Part shown: positions 13,751 to 20,984 of the stretch, in pieces
Layout of the letters: each line of letters begins with the position of its first letter
Position numbering within the stretch: position 1 is the stretch's first letter
NCBI GenBank assembly: GCA_035763085.1
Contig: DASUBV010000219.1
Span: 1 to 27,957, forward strand
Source of the DNA: DASUBV01 sp035763085
Lineage (GTDB): Bacteria; Actinomycetota; Actinomycetes; Streptosporangiales; Streptosporangiaceae
Direction: 5' to 3'
DNA length: 27,957 bases
Translations under genes and position numbers: made by a program
Notes under the pieces: model-generated
Database searches by the model: none
Seen by the model: the letters and a program-made list of their open reading frames with translations, nothing else
Told to the model about the DNA's origin: nothing

Positions 13751-15265
13751 CTAGTCGGCCAGCTCGTCGATGGGCTTCACCCCGGCGGTGCCGCGGCGCA
13801 GCCGCCACAGCAGGCCGCCGAAGTACCACAGGGCGGCCAGGATCAGCCCGTACAGCAGCACCTTGTCGGCGCCGTGGAACGGCGCGGGCAGCGCCAGGAC
13901 GGCCATGATCAGCACCGTGTAGGCCAGCACGAACCCGATGACCGGCCACGCCCACCGGCCCAGCGAGAAAGTGCCCGGGATCGAGTCGAGGGTGCGGCGC
14001 CTAACCGCATAGGCGACCGTAATGAGGAAGTAGATGATGTACGGGATGATCGCCGTGGCCCCGACCAGCGTGCCGAACGCGCTGGCCTGCAGGTACCCGT
14101 AGATCATCACGCCCAGGTCGATCACGCCGAACGCCAGCAGCGCCACGACCGGCGTCTGGCTGCGGGCGTTGACCTTCCGCAGCCAGCCGGAGAACGGCAG
14201 CATGTTGTCGCGGGCCAGGGAGTAGACCAGCCGGGCCTGAGCGCCGGACCCGACGACCAGGATGGCGAACATCGAGAACACCACGAACGCCACGAATACC
14301 TTCACCAGCCAGGACGGCAGCCAGTAGCCGGCAATTACCAGCAGCGGCAGCGGCGCGGACTCCACCGCCTTGAGGTCCGGGATCGCGAGAGTGAAGCCGA
14401 TCAGCGCGATCATGCCCAGCACCGCTGAGCCGGCGACGGCCCAGATCACCCCGCGCGGCACGCTGCGCCGCGGGTTCACCGCGTCCTCGGACATGTCCGC
14501 GGCCAGCTCGAACCCGACCAGCGTGAACGCGCCCAGCAGCCCGGCCAGCGCGAACGCGTACCAGGTCGGGTTGTGCAGCGTCGAGGTCGTACTCGTCAGG
14601 ATGCCGGCGCCATAGGGCGCCGGCTTGGCCTGCACGCCCCACAGGATCAGCAGCAGCACGCCGAACAGCACGGTGCCGATGATCTCGGTGAACACCGCCA
14701 CGTTGTTGACCCGCGCGGCGGCCTGGATGCTAATGATGTTGATCACCACCGGCAGCAGCATCAGGATCAGCGCGACCACCAGCACCAGGCGCGGGCTGGG
14801 GTTGCTGACGTTGAACTCGCTGAGCAGCAGCGGGGAGGCAACCTCCAGCATGATCGCCCCGCCGCCGACGGCCATGTAGAGCAGCCCGGCGAAGCCGACG
14901 AACCAGCCGTAGGTCGGGTTCACTAGCCGCGCGCTCCACTGGTAGGCGTAGCCCGCCAGCGGGATGCGCGTGCCCAGCTCGGCCACGACCAGCGCGATCA
15001 TCAGGTTGCCCACCCCGACGATGGGCCACGTCCAGATCGAGGCCGGCCCCCAGTAGGCCAGGCCGAACGCGTAGTTGAGGAAGATGCCCGTGGTGATCGA
15101 GATGATCGAGAACGCGATGGCGAACATCGAGAAGAACCGCAGCGACCGCCGCAGCTCCGGCTGGTAGCCCGCTCGCTCGACGATGGCTGCCCCGGTATCG
15201 GCCGCCGTCCCGGCGACGACGGTCGGGGGTGCCGGGCCGTTCGGTTCCCCTGCAGTGCTGGACAT
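13751..15265 (-). CDS. APC-superfamily amino acid/choline-type permease
   Basis: A 504-residue membrane transporter with about 12 hydrophobic segments. It resembles the amino acid/choline transporter (ACT, GABA/choline/ethanolamine-like) branch. Seen are LRRSLRFFSMFAIAFSIISITTGIFLNYAFGL (first segment with the conserved SI..G break), AELGTRIPLAGYAYQWSARLVNPTYGWFVGFAGLL, AGLLGAFTLVGFELAADMSEDAVNPRRSVPRGV (the conserved GFE..A..EE-like loop, here DMSEDA) and ARLVYSLARDNMLPFSGWLRKVNARSQTPV. The N-terminal 35 residues are cytoplasmic and low-complexity. A strong AAGGAGGG ribosome site precedes ATG 15265. It lies 55 bp after the class III PLP-enzyme gene and is probably the importer for the substrate of that operon. 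Confidence 0.93.
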   Translation of the reverse strand: MSSTAGEPNGPAPPTVVAGTAADTGAAIVERAGYQPELRRSLRFFSMFAIAFSIISITTGIFLNYAFGLAYWGPASIWTWPIVGVGNLMIALVVAELGTRIPLAGYAYQWSARLVNPTYGWFVGFAGLLYMAVGGGAIMLEVASPLLLSEFNVSNPSPRLVLVVALILMLLPVVINIISIQAAARVNNVAVFTEIIGTVLFGVLLLILWGVQAKPAPYGAGILTSTTSTLHNPTWYAFALAGLLGAFTLVGFELAADMSEDAVNPRRSVPRGVIWAVAGSAVLGMIALIGFTLAIPDLKAVESAPLPLLVIAGYWLPSWLVKVFVAFVVFSMFAILVVGSGAQARLVYSLARDNMLPFSGWLRKVNARSQTPVVALLAFGVIDLGVMIYGYLQASAFGTLVGATAIIPYIIYFLITVAYAVRRRTLDSIPGTFSLGRWAWPVIGFVLAYTVLIMAVLALPAPFHGADKVLLYGLILAALWYFGGLLWRLRRGTAGVKPIDELAD

Positions 15266-15320
15266 GCTGACCCTCCTTCACGGGGGATGCGGGGGCGGTG
15301 GGAGTCAGTAGGAGGTGCTG

Positions 15321-16583
15321 TCAGTGGCCGGCATGCTTGCGGACGGCCGCGAATGCCTGGTCGGTCGCGGCCAGCGCCATGGCCAGGTCGTCGCCGGTCA
15401 TGGCCGCCGACACGAACCAGTTGTGCCGGGGATGCAGGTAGGCGCCGTGCCGCAGCGCTGCCGCCGCGAACACGCTGCCCAGCGCGTGATCCCGGTCGCC
15501 GGCGAAGGTCAGGTAGGGCATGACCGGCGGCCCGGTGTAGTTAATGTCCAGCCCCCACGCCCGGGCCTGGGCGCAGATCCCGTCGCGCAGCGCCTCGCCG
15601 GACCGCTGCATGGCCTCGATGGCGCCTTCGTCGCGCAGCGCCCGGATCGTCGCTACGGCGGCGGCCATCGGCACCGCCGCGAACCAGAACGAGCCGGTCA
15701 CGAACACCTGGCCGGCCCCGTCCCGGAACCGGTCACCGCCCAGCACCGCGGCCAGCGGGTGCCCGTTGGCGACGGCCTTGCTCCAGGCCGACAGATCCGG
15801 GCTGACGCCGACCGGCTCCCAGCTGGAGCCCAGGTGCAGCCGGAACCCGCAGCGCACGTCATCGAGGATCAGCGCCGCGCCGGCCGCGTCGCACAGCTCG
15901 CGCAGCCCGCGGGCGAACGCCGGGTCCACCAGCTCCTGGTCGAACCCGGCGTCGTGCCGGAACGGGCTGGCCAGCACCCCGGCCAGGTCATCGCCGGCCT
16001 GCGCGGCGGCCTCGCGCGCGCTGGCCAGGTCGTTATAGGTGTAGGGGATGAGGTGGGCCCGGTCGGCCGCCGTGGTCCCGGCCGGGCGCGGGGTGCACCA
16101 CGGCGCGGCGCCGTGATAGGCGCCGCGGGCGACCAGGATCTTGGCCCGGCCGGTCTGCGCGCGGGCGATCGTGCAGCACATCGTGGTGGCGTCGGTGCCG
16201 TTCTTGGCCAGCATCGCCCAGTCCGCGTGCGCCACCGTCGCGACCAGCAGCTCGGCCAGCTCCACCATGACTGCGCCCGGCCCGTTCTGGCAGTCACCCC
16301 GCGCCGCCTGCGCGCGGGCCGCCTCCTCCACCGCCGGGTGCTGGTGCCCCAGCACCACCGGGCCGTAGCTGCACATCAGGTCGACGTACTCGTTGCCGTC
16401 CACGTCGCGCACCCGGGCGCCCCGCCCGCCGGCCATGAACTGCGGGAACTCGGCCGGCAGCGGCCCGGCGGCCTGGTGGCCGTACATGCCGCCGGGGATC
16501 ACCGCCCGGGCGCGTGCTCGCAGCTGCCGGTCGGCGGCGCGCGGCCGCCTGTCCGGGTTCGCGCCCGCGGTGTGCTCGGTCAT
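15321..16583 (-). CDS. Class III aminotransferase-fold PLP enzyme (glutamate-1-semialdehyde-aminomutase-like)
   Basis: A 420-residue fold-type I PLP enzyme. Hallmarks are RVRDVDGNEYVDLMCSYGPVVLGHQHPAV (58-85), NGTDATTMCCTIARAQTGR (128-146, phosphate binding), YHGAAPW, ALILDDVRCGFRL (the DEVxxGFR motif read as Asp241-Asp242), and WSKAVANGHPLAAVLGG with Lys269 as the Schiff base. It resembles GSA aminomutase-type proteins in layout, but it is not the haem gene by context: it lies in a catabolic run with an aldolase, a PfkB kinase and a permease. ATG 16583 follows GAGGGAGC and starts 17 bp after the PfkB stop. Possible activities are transamination, mutation or phospho-lyase elimination of an amino substrate; the sequence does not decide. 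Confidence 0.88.
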   Translation of the reverse strand: MTEHTAGANPDRRPRAADRQLRARARAVIPGGMYGHQAAGPLPAEFPQFMAGGRGARVRDVDGNEYVDLMCSYGPVVLGHQHPAVEEAARAQAARGDCQNGPGAVMVELAELLVATVAHADWAMLAKNGTDATTMCCTIARAQTGRAKILVARGAYHGAAPWCTPRPAGTTAADRAHLIPYTYNDLASAREAAAQAGDDLAGVLASPFRHDAGFDQELVDPAFARGLRELCDAAGAALILDDVRCGFRLHLGSSWEPVGVSPDLSAWSKAVANGHPLAAVLGGDRFRDGAGQVFVTGSFWFAAVPMAAAVATIRALRDEGAIEAMQRSGEALRDGICAQARAWGLDINYTGPPVMPYLTFAGDRDHALGSVFAAAALRHGAYLHPRHNWFVSAAMTGDDLAMALAATDQAFAAVRKHAGH

Positions 16584-16600
16584 CGTGGTGCTCCCTCGAC

Positions 16601-17725
16601 TTAGCCGCCTCGCCCGCTGCCTGACCTGGCTGGGACTGACCTGGCCAGGCCTGCCGTGGCCTGGCTCCCTGAGTCCTGGCCGCCCGCGTGCTGGCCCGGC
16701 GCCTGCTGCATCGCGGCCGCGAGCCGGGCGGCCGGCCCGGGCTGCTGGCCGGCCAGGTAGGCCAGTACCTGCCCGAGGCCGGTGATCCCGGCGTCCGAGC
16801 CCAGCCCGGTTGCCACCAGCGAGCCGCAGGCCACGCCCAGCCACGCCGCGTCGGCCGGGTGAGCGCCGGCCAGCAGGCCGGTCAGCATCCCGGCCGTGAA
16901 GCCGTCGCCGCAGCCGGTGGTGTCCACCACGGCCGCCTGCGCCGCGGGCACGTGCACCGGCTCCCCGCCGCCCGGCGAGCCGGGCCCGCCTGCCCAGGCC
17001 ACCAGGGCGCCGTCCGCGCCGAGCGTCACCGCGATTCCGCCGGTGCCCAGGGCCAGCACGTCCGAGATCGCCGGCGCGAGGTCGCCGCGCCCGGTGAGCG
17101 CCAGGAGCTGGCTGTCATTGGGGCAGAACCAGTCCGCGCTGGCCAGCAGCCCGGACAGCCGGTCCAGGCCTGATCGGCTGCCCGGGTAGAGCACGTCGGT
17201 CATGATCAGCGCGCCGCCCGACCGGGCCGCCGCGACCACCTGCGCCAGCCCGTCGCCGGCGAAGGCGCCGAGCGCGTCGGGCGCGCCGACCACCAGCGCG
17301 GCCACATCGCGCACCTGCTCCAGGTCGATGTCGGCCAGCTCCAGCCGCGCGATGGCGCCGGGCACGTGCAGCGCGGGCCGCGACCCGTCGGCCCGGATCG
17401 GCAGGATCGTGGCCGAGGTCTGCACGCCGGGCTTGCGGACCAGGCCCGCGGTGTCCACGCCGTGCTGGCGCATCGCGGCGATGACGATGTCGCCGATCAG
17501 GTCTGTGCCGAGGGCGCCGATGGCCCGTACCGGCGCGCCGAGCTTGGCCAGGTCCACGCCGGTGCCCGCGGCGGTGCCGGCCGCGGTGGCCCGGATCTCC
17601 TCGAGCCGGGCGCTGCCCTGACCGGGGGGAATCCCGGCGACCGGGCGGCCAAGCACGTCCAGGATGTGCGCGCCGAGGACCGCCACCGGCCCCGCAGGCC
17701 AGCCTGGCGCTCCCCCGGCGCTCAT
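16601..17725 (-). CDS. PfkB/ribokinase-family sugar kinase
   Basis: A 374-residue kinase. The first PfkB signature region is AGTAAGTGVDLAKLGAPVRAIGALGTDLIGDIV (49-81), and the second is VVDTTGCGDGFTAGMLTGLL (266-285) with catalytic Asp274. The substrate-lid and middle strands (TSATILPIRADGSRPALHVPGA) are typical. About 40 extra residues at the C-terminus (QQAPGQHAGGQDSGS...) are low-complexity and probably disordered. It would phosphorylate a primary alcohol of a sugar or polyol with ATP. The ATG shares one base with the aldolase stop (TGATG), so translation is coupled: phosphorylation followed by aldol cleavage is the likely order. The specific sugar cannot be told from sequence. Confidence 0.9.
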   Translation of the reverse strand: MSAGGAPGWPAGPVAVLGAHILDVLGRPVAGIPPGQGSARLEEIRATAAGTAAGTGVDLAKLGAPVRAIGALGTDLIGDIVIAAMRQHGVDTAGLVRKPGVQTSATILPIRADGSRPALHVPGAIARLELADIDLEQVRDVAALVVGAPDALGAFAGDGLAQVVAAARSGGALIMTDVLYPGSRSGLDRLSGLLASADWFCPNDSQLLALTGRGDLAPAISDVLALGTGGIAVTLGADGALVAWAGGPGSPGGGEPVHVPAAQAAVVDTTGCGDGFTAGMLTGLLAGAHPADAAWLGVACGSLVATGLGSDAGITGLGQVLAYLAGQQPGPAARLAAAMQQAPGQHAGGQDSGSQATAGLARSVPARSGSGRGG

Positions 17726-18465
17726 CAGCCGGTGCCGCCGTCAGCGGCCGGGCTGCCGCCCGGGCCGGGACCGCCGTTATCAGCCGGCCCGCGGCCGCCG
17801 CCCGCGCGGCGCGACTCGCCGTAGCGGCGCCGCCGCGCCTCGGCGCGCACCTCCTCCAGCTCCGCCTCCGACAGCGTCCGCGGCGTGCCATAGCAGCAGG
17901 CCAGCCGGTAGACGCGGGCCAGCCACTCCAGCAGCAGCGCGCGGTCGTAGGCCTCGGCAACGGTGGCGCCGCAGGTGATCGCGCCGTGGTTGCGCAAGAT
18001 CGCGGCGCACCGCCCGTCCATCGCCGCGACCGCGGCCGCGGCCAGCCCGTCGGAGCCGAATCGGACGTAGGGGGCGACCCGGACCGGCCCGCCCAGGCCG
18101 GTGATCGCGTAGTGAATGGCGGGCAGCTCGTCGCGGGCCGCCGACAGCGCGATGACCTCCGGCGAGTGGGTGTGCACGACCGCGCCCGCCCCGGTCGCGG
18201 CATAGATGCCCAGGTGCATCGGCGTCTCCGAGGACGGCGTCTCCGGTGCGTCCAGCTCGCCGCCATCCAGCCCGATCACGCAGACATCGGCCGGGCGCAG
18301 CACGTCGTAGCCGATGCCGGACGGGGTGATAGCGACCACGTCGCCGACCCGCACGCTGATATTGCCGGCGCTGCCAACGGCCAGCCCGTCGGAGAGCAAG
18401 CGGGCGCTGAACCTCACGAGCTGTGCCCGCGCCGAGCGCAGCTCCCCGGAGTCCTGGCGATACAC
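17725..18465 (-). CDS. Class II aldolase/adducin-family protein (FucA/AraD-like)
   Basis: A 246-residue zinc-dependent aldolase or epimerase. The active site is visible: Glu80 in SSETPMHLGIY, His98 and His100 in VVHTHSPEVIALS, and His160 in ILRNHGAITCGATVAEAYDRALLLEWLARVYRLA. This matches the L-fuculose-1-phosphate aldolase layout, as do the phosphate-binding GSAGNISVRV and ITPSGIGYDVL. The last 35 residues are a Gly/Pro-rich tail absent from FucA. Start: the GTG at 18465 has a TAACAT -10 eight bases upstream and no ribosome site. Upstream ATGs would run through the divergent TetR promoter and are unlikely. It is the first gene of the minus-strand operon and is probably repressed by the adjacent TetR protein. 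Confidence 0.85.
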   Translation of the reverse strand: MYRQDSGELRSARAQLVRFSARLLSDGLAVGSAGNISVRVGDVVAITPSGIGYDVLRPADVCVIGLDGGELDAPETPSSETPMHLGIYAATGAGAVVHTHSPEVIALSAARDELPAIHYAITGLGGPVRVAPYVRFGSDGLAAAAVAAMDGRCAAILRNHGAITCGATVAEAYDRALLLEWLARVYRLACCYGTPRTLSEAELEEVRAEARRRRYGESRRAGGGRGPADNGGPGPGGSPAADGGTG

Positions 18466-18466
18466 T
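18461..18466 (+). promoter_or_regulatory. Candidate -10 (TACACT) for the TetR gene
   Basis: TACACT on the plus strand would start transcription near 18473, giving a leader of about 35 nt that contains the palindrome at 18477-18496 and the ribosome site TAGGAGCC before ATG 18509. Confidence 0.35.
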
Positions 18467-18473
18467 AACCGTG

Positions 18474-18479
18474 ATGTTA
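18474..18479 (-). promoter_or_regulatory. Leaderless -10 box (TAACAT on minus) of the aldolase operon
   Basis: TAACAT reads on the minus strand 8 nt before the GTG at 18465. The TetR palindrome covers the region from this box upstream to where a -35 would lie. A second inverted repeat, CTAAC-N6-GTTAG (18465-18480), overlaps it. Confidence 0.4.
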
Positions 18480-18496
18480 GACGGACGTCCGACAAA
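18477..18496. promoter_or_regulatory. Palindromic operator of the TetR-family regulator
   Basis: A 20-bp palindrome with 16 symmetric positions (TTnGnCGGAC and GTCCGnCnAA) has the perfect core CGGACGTCCG. It lies between the aldolase GTG (18465) and the TetR ATG (18509), over the spacer of the aldolase promoter and the leader of tetR. This is the classical location for repression of both genes. Confidence 0.65.
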
Positions 18497-18508
18497 AAAA
18501 TAGGAGCC

Positions 18509-19099
18509 ATGCCAAAGATCGTCGACTGGGACGCCCGGCGCGATGAGATCCTGTCCGCGACCTGGCGGGTCATCGCCCGTGACGGCATCGCGCGGGCCAC
18601 CATCCGCGCCATCGCCCGCGAGGCGGGCTGCTCGCGCGGGATCCTCGCGCACTACTTTGACGACAAGGCGGACATCCTGGGCTCGGCGCTGGTCATGTCG
18701 CACCGCCGGGTGGCTGCCCGGATGGATGCGCAGACGGCCGGGCTGGCCGGCCTGGCGGCGCTGCGCGTGGTGATGCTGGAGGCCCTGCCGCTGGATGAGC
18801 AGCGGGACCTGGAAGCGCAGATCGAGATCAGCTTCTGGGGCCGGGCGCTGGGCAGCCCGGACCTGCGCGAGCTGCAGCACTCGGAGTTCGACCGGCTGCT
18901 CGCCCGGCTGCGGCGGCACCTGAAGGAGGCCGCCGCGCTCGGCGAGCTGCGCGCGGGCGTCAGCGCCGAGCTGGCCGCCCATCAGCTCGTGGTGCTGATC
19001 GACGGGCTCAGCGCCGAGCGCGTCCTGTATCCCGACCGGGTCAGGCCGCCTCGTCAGCGGCAGCTGCTGGGCCAGCTGCTGGACGGGCTGCGCGCCTGA
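18509..19099 (+). CDS. TetR/AcrR-family transcriptional regulator
   Basis: A 196-residue one-component regulator. Residues 8-55 form the N-terminal helix-turn-helix: RRDEILSATWRVIARDGIARATIRAIAREAGCSRGILAHYFDDKADIL, a standard TetR signature. The C-terminal domain (LEAQIEISFWGRAL...LRRHLKEAAALGELRAGVSAELAAHQLVVLIDGLSAERVLYPD) resembles the BetI-like TetR C-terminal family. ATG 18509 has the ribosome site TAGGAGCC. It is divergent from the aldolase-kinase-PLP-enzyme-permease operon, and a palindrome lies between them, so it is very likely the local repressor. Its ligand is presumably the transported substrate or a phosphorylated intermediate; this is inference. Confidence 0.92.
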   Translation: MPKIVDWDARRDEILSATWRVIARDGIARATIRAIAREAGCSRGILAHYFDDKADILGSALVMSHRRVAARMDAQTAGLAGLAALRVVMLEALPLDEQRDLEAQIEISFWGRALGSPDLRELQHSEFDRLLARLRRHLKEAAALGELRAGVSAELAAHQLVVLIDGLSAERVLYPDRVRPPRQRQLLGQLLDGLRA

Positions 19100-19236
19100 C
19101 CACGCGGGCCAGGCATGTGCCGCATTCCCGGTCAAGCAGGGCGGGCCGGGCCCGGCCGCGGGTGTTGACCTGCTGGTTCGGGGCAGGGCACAGGGGTTAA
19201 CCGACCCGCCAACGGAGCCAGTAAGGGAGCCCCGCC

Positions 19237-19608
19237 ATGGCCGTCTCAGCGTTTCAGGACTACCCGCTTGCCAGCCGGGACCAGGAGTGGGACAGCGCTT
19301 CCGCCGACCAGCGCATCCGCGTCTGGGCCGATGCTCACGACCATCCGACCGAGCGGTACCGGGATGTGCACATCTGGTACGACAGCGACCACCGGGACAA
19401 CTTCACGGCCTACAAGCTGCTGATCGCCGACATCGTGCACGGCAAGCTGCGCGCGGTGCCGCGGGCGGTCATGTCCGCGGGGACCATCATGGAAGGGGCC
19501 CGCGGTGGTGCTGACCTGCCCGGGGAGGATATTGACCGGGTGAAGAACCACCTGGCCAAGTACTACAGGAAGATGGGCGAGGAAGCGCCCTGGGAGCGTG
19601 ACGGCTAG
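19237..19608 (+). CDS. Small DUF6582-like protein (phage-associated domain, stand-alone)
   Basis: A 123-residue soluble protein. It contains a pattern I associate with phage-derived DUF6582-type domains: YRDVHIWYDSDHRDNFTAYKLLIADIVHGKLRAVPRAVMSAGTIMEGARGG, then DLPGEDIDRVKNHLAKYYRKMGEEAPWERDG. The first 40 residues (DYPLASRDQEWDSASADQRIRVWADAHDHP) fit the same family. In phages this segment occurs in or near prohead-protease-type proteins; here no phage genes surround it, so it seems to be a domesticated chromosomal copy. The ATG is preceded by AAGGGAGC with six spacer bases. The upstream gap (19100-19236) has TTGACC at 19165 and a GGTTAACC palindrome at 19195-19202 but no convincing -10. The cellular function is unknown. 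Confidence 0.7.
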   Translation: MAVSAFQDYPLASRDQEWDSASADQRIRVWADAHDHPTERYRDVHIWYDSDHRDNFTAYKLLIADIVHGKLRAVPRAVMSAGTIMEGARGGADLPGEDIDRVKNHLAKYYRKMGEEAPWERDG

Positions 19609-19667
19609 CCGTCCCGGCGAGCCTGCCTGCTCCCCGGCGTCGCTCGCGAGACAAGGGGTTCGGGCAG

Positions 19668-20984
19668 GTGAGTGAGGGGCCAGTTTTCACGTCCCGGCTG
19701 GCTGGCCGGCAGCTGCTGGACAGTGAGGGCACGCCCGCGGGCCGGGTCCGCGACGTGGTCATCCTGCCGACCGCCGGCGGTGACCCGCCGTGGGTGCTCG
19801 GCCTGGTCGTGACCCTGAGCCGGCGGCAGATCTTCGTCAACCTGGGCCGTGTCGCGGAGATCTCCCTGGAGGGTGCCTACCTGCGCGGCGGCACGGTGGA
19901 CCTGCGGCGGTTCAGCCGGCGCACCGGCGAGCTGCTGGCCTCCGAGCTGTACGGCCGCCCGGTGGAGGGCGGCGTGGTGGTCGACGTCGGCATCATCCGC
20001 TCCGACTCCCGCCGCGGCGGCTGGGAGGTCTCGGTGCTGGCCATCGGACACAGCCGGGCGCTGCGCCGGCAGACCACCCGGGTCGTGCCGTGGGACAAGT
20101 TCCCCGGGCTGTTCAAGGCCGGGGAGCTGGCCGATCAGCTCGTCACCTTGCGCGAGATGCACCCGACCGACCTGGCGAGCGCGGTGGCCACCATGACCGC
20201 GCCGCGCCGGCTGCAGCTGGCCGCCGCACTGGAGGACGAGGAGCTGGCCGACCTGCTGGAGGAGATGCCCGAGCAGGACCAGATCCGGTTCCTGGCGGTC
20301 CTGGAGGACGAGCGCAGCGCCGACGTCGTCGAGGAGATGGAGCCCGATGACGCCGCCGACCTGCTGGCCGAGATGCCCGCCGAGCAGCGCGAGCGGCTGC
20401 TGACGGCGATGGAGAAGGTCCAGGCCGCTGACCTGCGCCGGCTGCTGCGCTACGGCGCCACGACCGCGGGCGGCCTGATGACCTCACAGCCGCTCATCGT
20501 GGCCCCCGACACCTCGGTCGCCGAGGTACTGGCCACCATCCGCGACCCGGAGGTCGCCCCGACCGCCGCCGCGCAGGTCTACGTCTGTGAGCCGCCGACC
20601 ATCACGCCAACCGGGCGCTACCTGGGCAGCTGCGGGTTCCAGGGGCTGCTGCGCCAGCCGCCGGCCGCCCTGGTCGGCGGCTGCATCGAGGAGAGCGGCT
20701 TCGTCCGGCCCGAGCTGCCCGAGCGGCAGGTCGCCCGGCGGATGGCGGCCTACAACCTGACCGGCGTGGCGGTCTGCGACGAGGCCGGGCGGCTGCTCGG
20801 CGCGATCACCGTGGACGACGTGCTGGACCGGCTGCTGCCGACCGACTGGCGGCGCGAGGCGCCGGCCCCGCGCGAGGAGGTCCCGCGCGCGGGGGCGACC
20901 CCGCCTGACGAGCCGGCCCCGCCTGACGCGGCGGCGCCGCCCGCAGATGCGGCGGCGGCACCGCGCAGGGAGCCCGCGTCATGA
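19668..20984 (+). CDS. PRC-barrel / MgtE N-terminal / CBS-domain protein
   Basis: A 438-residue soluble protein. Two PRC-barrel-like units occupy about 1-150 (FTSRLAGRQLLDSEGTPAGRVRDVVILP and ELYGRPVEGGVVVDVGIIRSD). An MgtE_N superhelix covers about 155-265, recognisable from the repeats LADLLEEMPEQDQIRFLAVLEDERSADVVEEMEPDDAADLLAEMP. A CBS pair covers about 268-390 (GLMTSQPLIVAPDTSVAEVLATI and NLTGVAVCDEAGRLLGAITVDDVLDRLLP). The MgtE membrane channel domain is absent, so this resembles the cytosolic Mg-sensing half alone. The C-terminal 45 residues are a Pro/Ala/Asp-rich tail. GTG 19668 has AAGGGG upstream. The stop overlaps the start of the DUF1003 gene by 4 bp (ATGA), so the membrane protein is its probable partner in divalent-cation sensing. 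Confidence 0.9.
   Translation: MSEGPVFTSRLAGRQLLDSEGTPAGRVRDVVILPTAGGDPPWVLGLVVTLSRRQIFVNLGRVAEISLEGAYLRGGTVDLRRFSRRTGELLASELYGRPVEGGVVVDVGIIRSDSRRGGWEVSVLAIGHSRALRRQTTRVVPWDKFPGLFKAGELADQLVTLREMHPTDLASAVATMTAPRRLQLAAALEDEELADLLEEMPEQDQIRFLAVLEDERSADVVEEMEPDDAADLLAEMPAEQRERLLTAMEKVQAADLRRLLRYGATTAGGLMTSQPLIVAPDTSVAEVLATIRDPEVAPTAAAQVYVCEPPTITPTGRYLGSCGFQGLLRQPPAALVGGCIEESGFVRPELPERQVARRMAAYNLTGVAVCDEAGRLLGAITVDDVLDRLLPTDWRREAPAPREEVPRAGATPPDEPAPPDAAAPPADAAAAPRREPAS

Noticed and set aside
12480..13754. 424-codon plus-strand open frame opposite the APH gene
   Set aside because: No family; it mirrors the APH gene, which has the complete kinase motifs.
18466..18612. Longer N-terminus for the class II aldolase
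   Set aside because: It would cover the TetR promoter, operator and start codon, and the extra residues do not match the family.
17780..19135. 451-codon minus-strand open frame across the TetR and aldolase genes
   Set aside because: It is out of frame with the aldolase and antisense to tetR; no domain is seen.
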